Shown here piece after piece: positions 15,918 through 17,072 of a DNA stretch of 17,072 nt. The notes below the pieces were generated by a model. The model saw only the letters and a program-made list of their open reading frames with translations. It was not told the DNA's origin and ran no database searches. Numbering within the stretch: position 1 is the first letter of the stretch; the number at the start of each line of letters is the position of its first letter. The position numbers and the translations under genes are program-made. The stretch covers positions 1 to 17,072 of the forward strand of contig DAOWDI010000196.1 in NCBI GenBank assembly GCA_030639105.1, in the 5' to 3' direction. Source of the stretch: Gammaproteobacteria bacterium. GTDB taxonomy: Bacteria > Pseudomonadota > Gammaproteobacteria > Ga0077536.

Positions 15918-17072
15918 ATGCGCGTCGCGATGTTAGGTCCGATTTCGTGGCGCACGCCGCCGCACCATTACGGTCCCTGGGAAAAAGTCGTCAGTCTACT
16001 GACCGAAGAACTTGTCGCGCGCGGTGTGGCGGTGACCTTGTTCGCCACCGGTGATTCACTGACGAACGCGAACCTGGCGTGGGTCTCGCCGAGGGGTTAT
16101 TCGGAAGATTCAGAACTCGATCCGAAGGTGTGGGAATGTCTGCATATTTCGGCGGTCTTCGAACGGGCGCGTGAATTTGACCTGATCCATAATCATTTCG
16201 ACTTCCTTCCGCTCTCCTACGCCGGACTCGTCGATACGCCGATAGTGACCACGATCCACGGGTTTTCGTCGCCGCGGATCGTTCCCGTCTACAAGAAGTA
16301 TGACCAGCGCTGTCATTATGTCGCGATCAGCGATGCCGATCGGCATCCGGGCTTGGACTATACCGCCACCATCCATCACGGCATCGATCTGGCAGAATTT
16401 CCGTTCAACGATAGGCCACGGGATTACTTGTTGTATTACGGCCGGATCCACCCGGACAAGGGCACCTTTGAGGCGATCGAGATCGCCAAACGCGCGCGGA
16501 AGAAGCTCGTGATCGCCGGTATCATCCAGGACCAAACGTATTTCGACGAACACATCAAGCCACGGATAGACGGCGAGGACGTTACCTACCTCGGATCCGT
16601 TGGTGGCGAGCGCCGTGGCGAGATCCTCGGTGGCGCCACCGCGCTGCTGCATTTGATCAACTTTGCCGAGCCATTCGGTTTGACCATGGTCGAGGCCATG
16701 GCCTGCGGGACCCCGGTGATTGCATTCGCGCGCGGCTCGGTGCCGGAGATCATCGAAGATGGTACCACCGGCTTTATCGTCAGTGACCTTCGCGCCGCCG
16801 GCGATGCGGTTGCCCGTGTGGCGGATATCGAACGTAAAGCATGCCGCGACCATGTCGAGCGGTACTTCACCGGCGCGCGGATGGCGGATGACTATCTGCG
16901 AATCTACCAAGAGATCCTGGATAGGCGAGAGAACTATCGGCCATGGGGTCATTACACCAACCTGCTCGAACGCGACAAGCACAAGGTCAAAGAACTTGTC
17001 GTCTCACCGGGTAAGCGCCTTAGCCTGCAACGACACGAGCGGCGCGCGGAACATTGGACGGTGGTCGACGGC
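15918..17072 (+). CDS. GT4 glycosyltransferase fused to type II phosphomannose isomerase cupin (cut by window end)
   Basis: The frame is open from ATG 15918 to the window edge (385 codons, no stop). Residues 1-335 are a GT4 glycosyltransferase: MRVAMLGPISWRTPP start, DLIHNHFDF (88-96), TTIHGFSSP (111-119), YVAISDADR (134-142), YYGRIHPDKG (173-182) and the donor-site pair E251-E259 in EPFGLTMVE, followed by AMACGTPVIA. At residue 341 the protein changes to RPWGHYTNLLERDKHKVKELVVSPGKRLSLQRHERRAEHW, the unmistakable start of the type II mannose-6-phosphate isomerase cupin, also the C-terminal half of ManC-type enzymes. Metal ligands Q371, H373 and E378 are present. The cupin should run about 70 residues more. 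The fusion links mannose 6-phosphate supply to a sugar transfer step. GTG 15909 is an alternative start with AGGG in front. Confidence 0.9.
   Translation, partial: MRVAMLGPISWRTPPHHYGPWEKVVSLLTEELVARGVAVTLFATGDSLTNANLAWVSPRGYSEDSELDPKVWECLHISAVFERAREFDLIHNHFDFLPLSYAGLVDTPIVTTIHGFSSPRIVPVYKKYDQRCHYVAISDADRHPGLDYTATIHHGIDLAEFPFNDRPRDYLLYYGRIHPDKGTFEAIEIAKRARKKLVIAGIIQDQTYFDEHIKPRIDGEDVTYLGSVGGERRGEILGGATALLHLINFAEPFGLTMVEAMACGTPVIAFARGSVPEIIEDGTTGFIVSDLRAAGDAVARVADIERKACRDHVERYFTGARMADDYLRIYQEILDRRENYRPWGHYTNLLERDKHKVKELVVSPGKRLSLQRHERRAEHWTVVDG

Noticed and set aside
16110..16982. 290-codon minus-strand open frame under the GT4-isomerase gene
   Set aside because: It lies fully antisense to a motif-complete glycosyltransferase and has no family resemblance; it is a by-product of GC-rich codon use.

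Overview
The window looks like chromosomal DNA of a moderately GC-rich gammaproteobacterium-like organism. The RppH protein, the 326-codon malate dehydrogenase type and the N-type ATP synthase operon all fit that, but species cannot be fixed from sequence reading alone. No tRNA, rRNA, CRISPR array or insertion sequence was found.

Region 1 (1-3287, + strand) is partly decayed. A malate dehydrogenase gene has a perfect-register but heavily substituted first 27 codons, with an in-frame TGA and loss of the NAD-binding glycines. It is followed by an intact rppH. The roughly 900 bases after rppH hold a small cluster of DnaA-box-like 9-mers beside an AT-rich tract, the last ~45 codons of a site-2-protease-like M50 gene on the minus strand, and an untidy open stretch that runs into a sulfotransferase-like gene whose 5' end looks frameshifted.

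Region 2 (3369-11176, - strand) is a complete N-type F1Fo ATPase operon, read from right to left: atpD (beta), atpC (epsilon), atpQ, a CPA2-type cation:proton antiporter, atpR, atpB (a), atpE (c), atpF (b with a delta-like tail), atpA (alpha), atpG (gamma). No separate delta gene is present. The antiporter lies between atpQ and atpR, where the standard atpDCQRBEFAG order has nothing. It is tied to both neighbours by overlapping stop/GTG junctions, so it is almost certainly translated as part of the operon. The c subunit carries two membrane carboxylates and an E-S-T-x-x-Y ion-site motif.

Region 3 (11177-11533) is a divergent promoter region. It contains a 7-bp inverted repeat and an FNR/CRP-type palindrome placed exactly where a class II activator site should be relative to a good -10 hexamer, pointing at region 4.

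Region 4 (11534-17072) is a glycan gene cluster: a GT4 glycosyltransferase, a six-hairpin (alpha/alpha) barrel protein, two divergently transcribed GH130 enzymes, and a GT4 fused to a type II phosphomannose isomerase cupin that is cut by the window edge. GH130 enzymes act on beta-mannosides and the cupin makes mannose/fructose 6-phosphate interconversion likely. The cluster therefore reads as a bacterial mannoside synthesis and phosphorolysis module, possibly induced at low oxygen.
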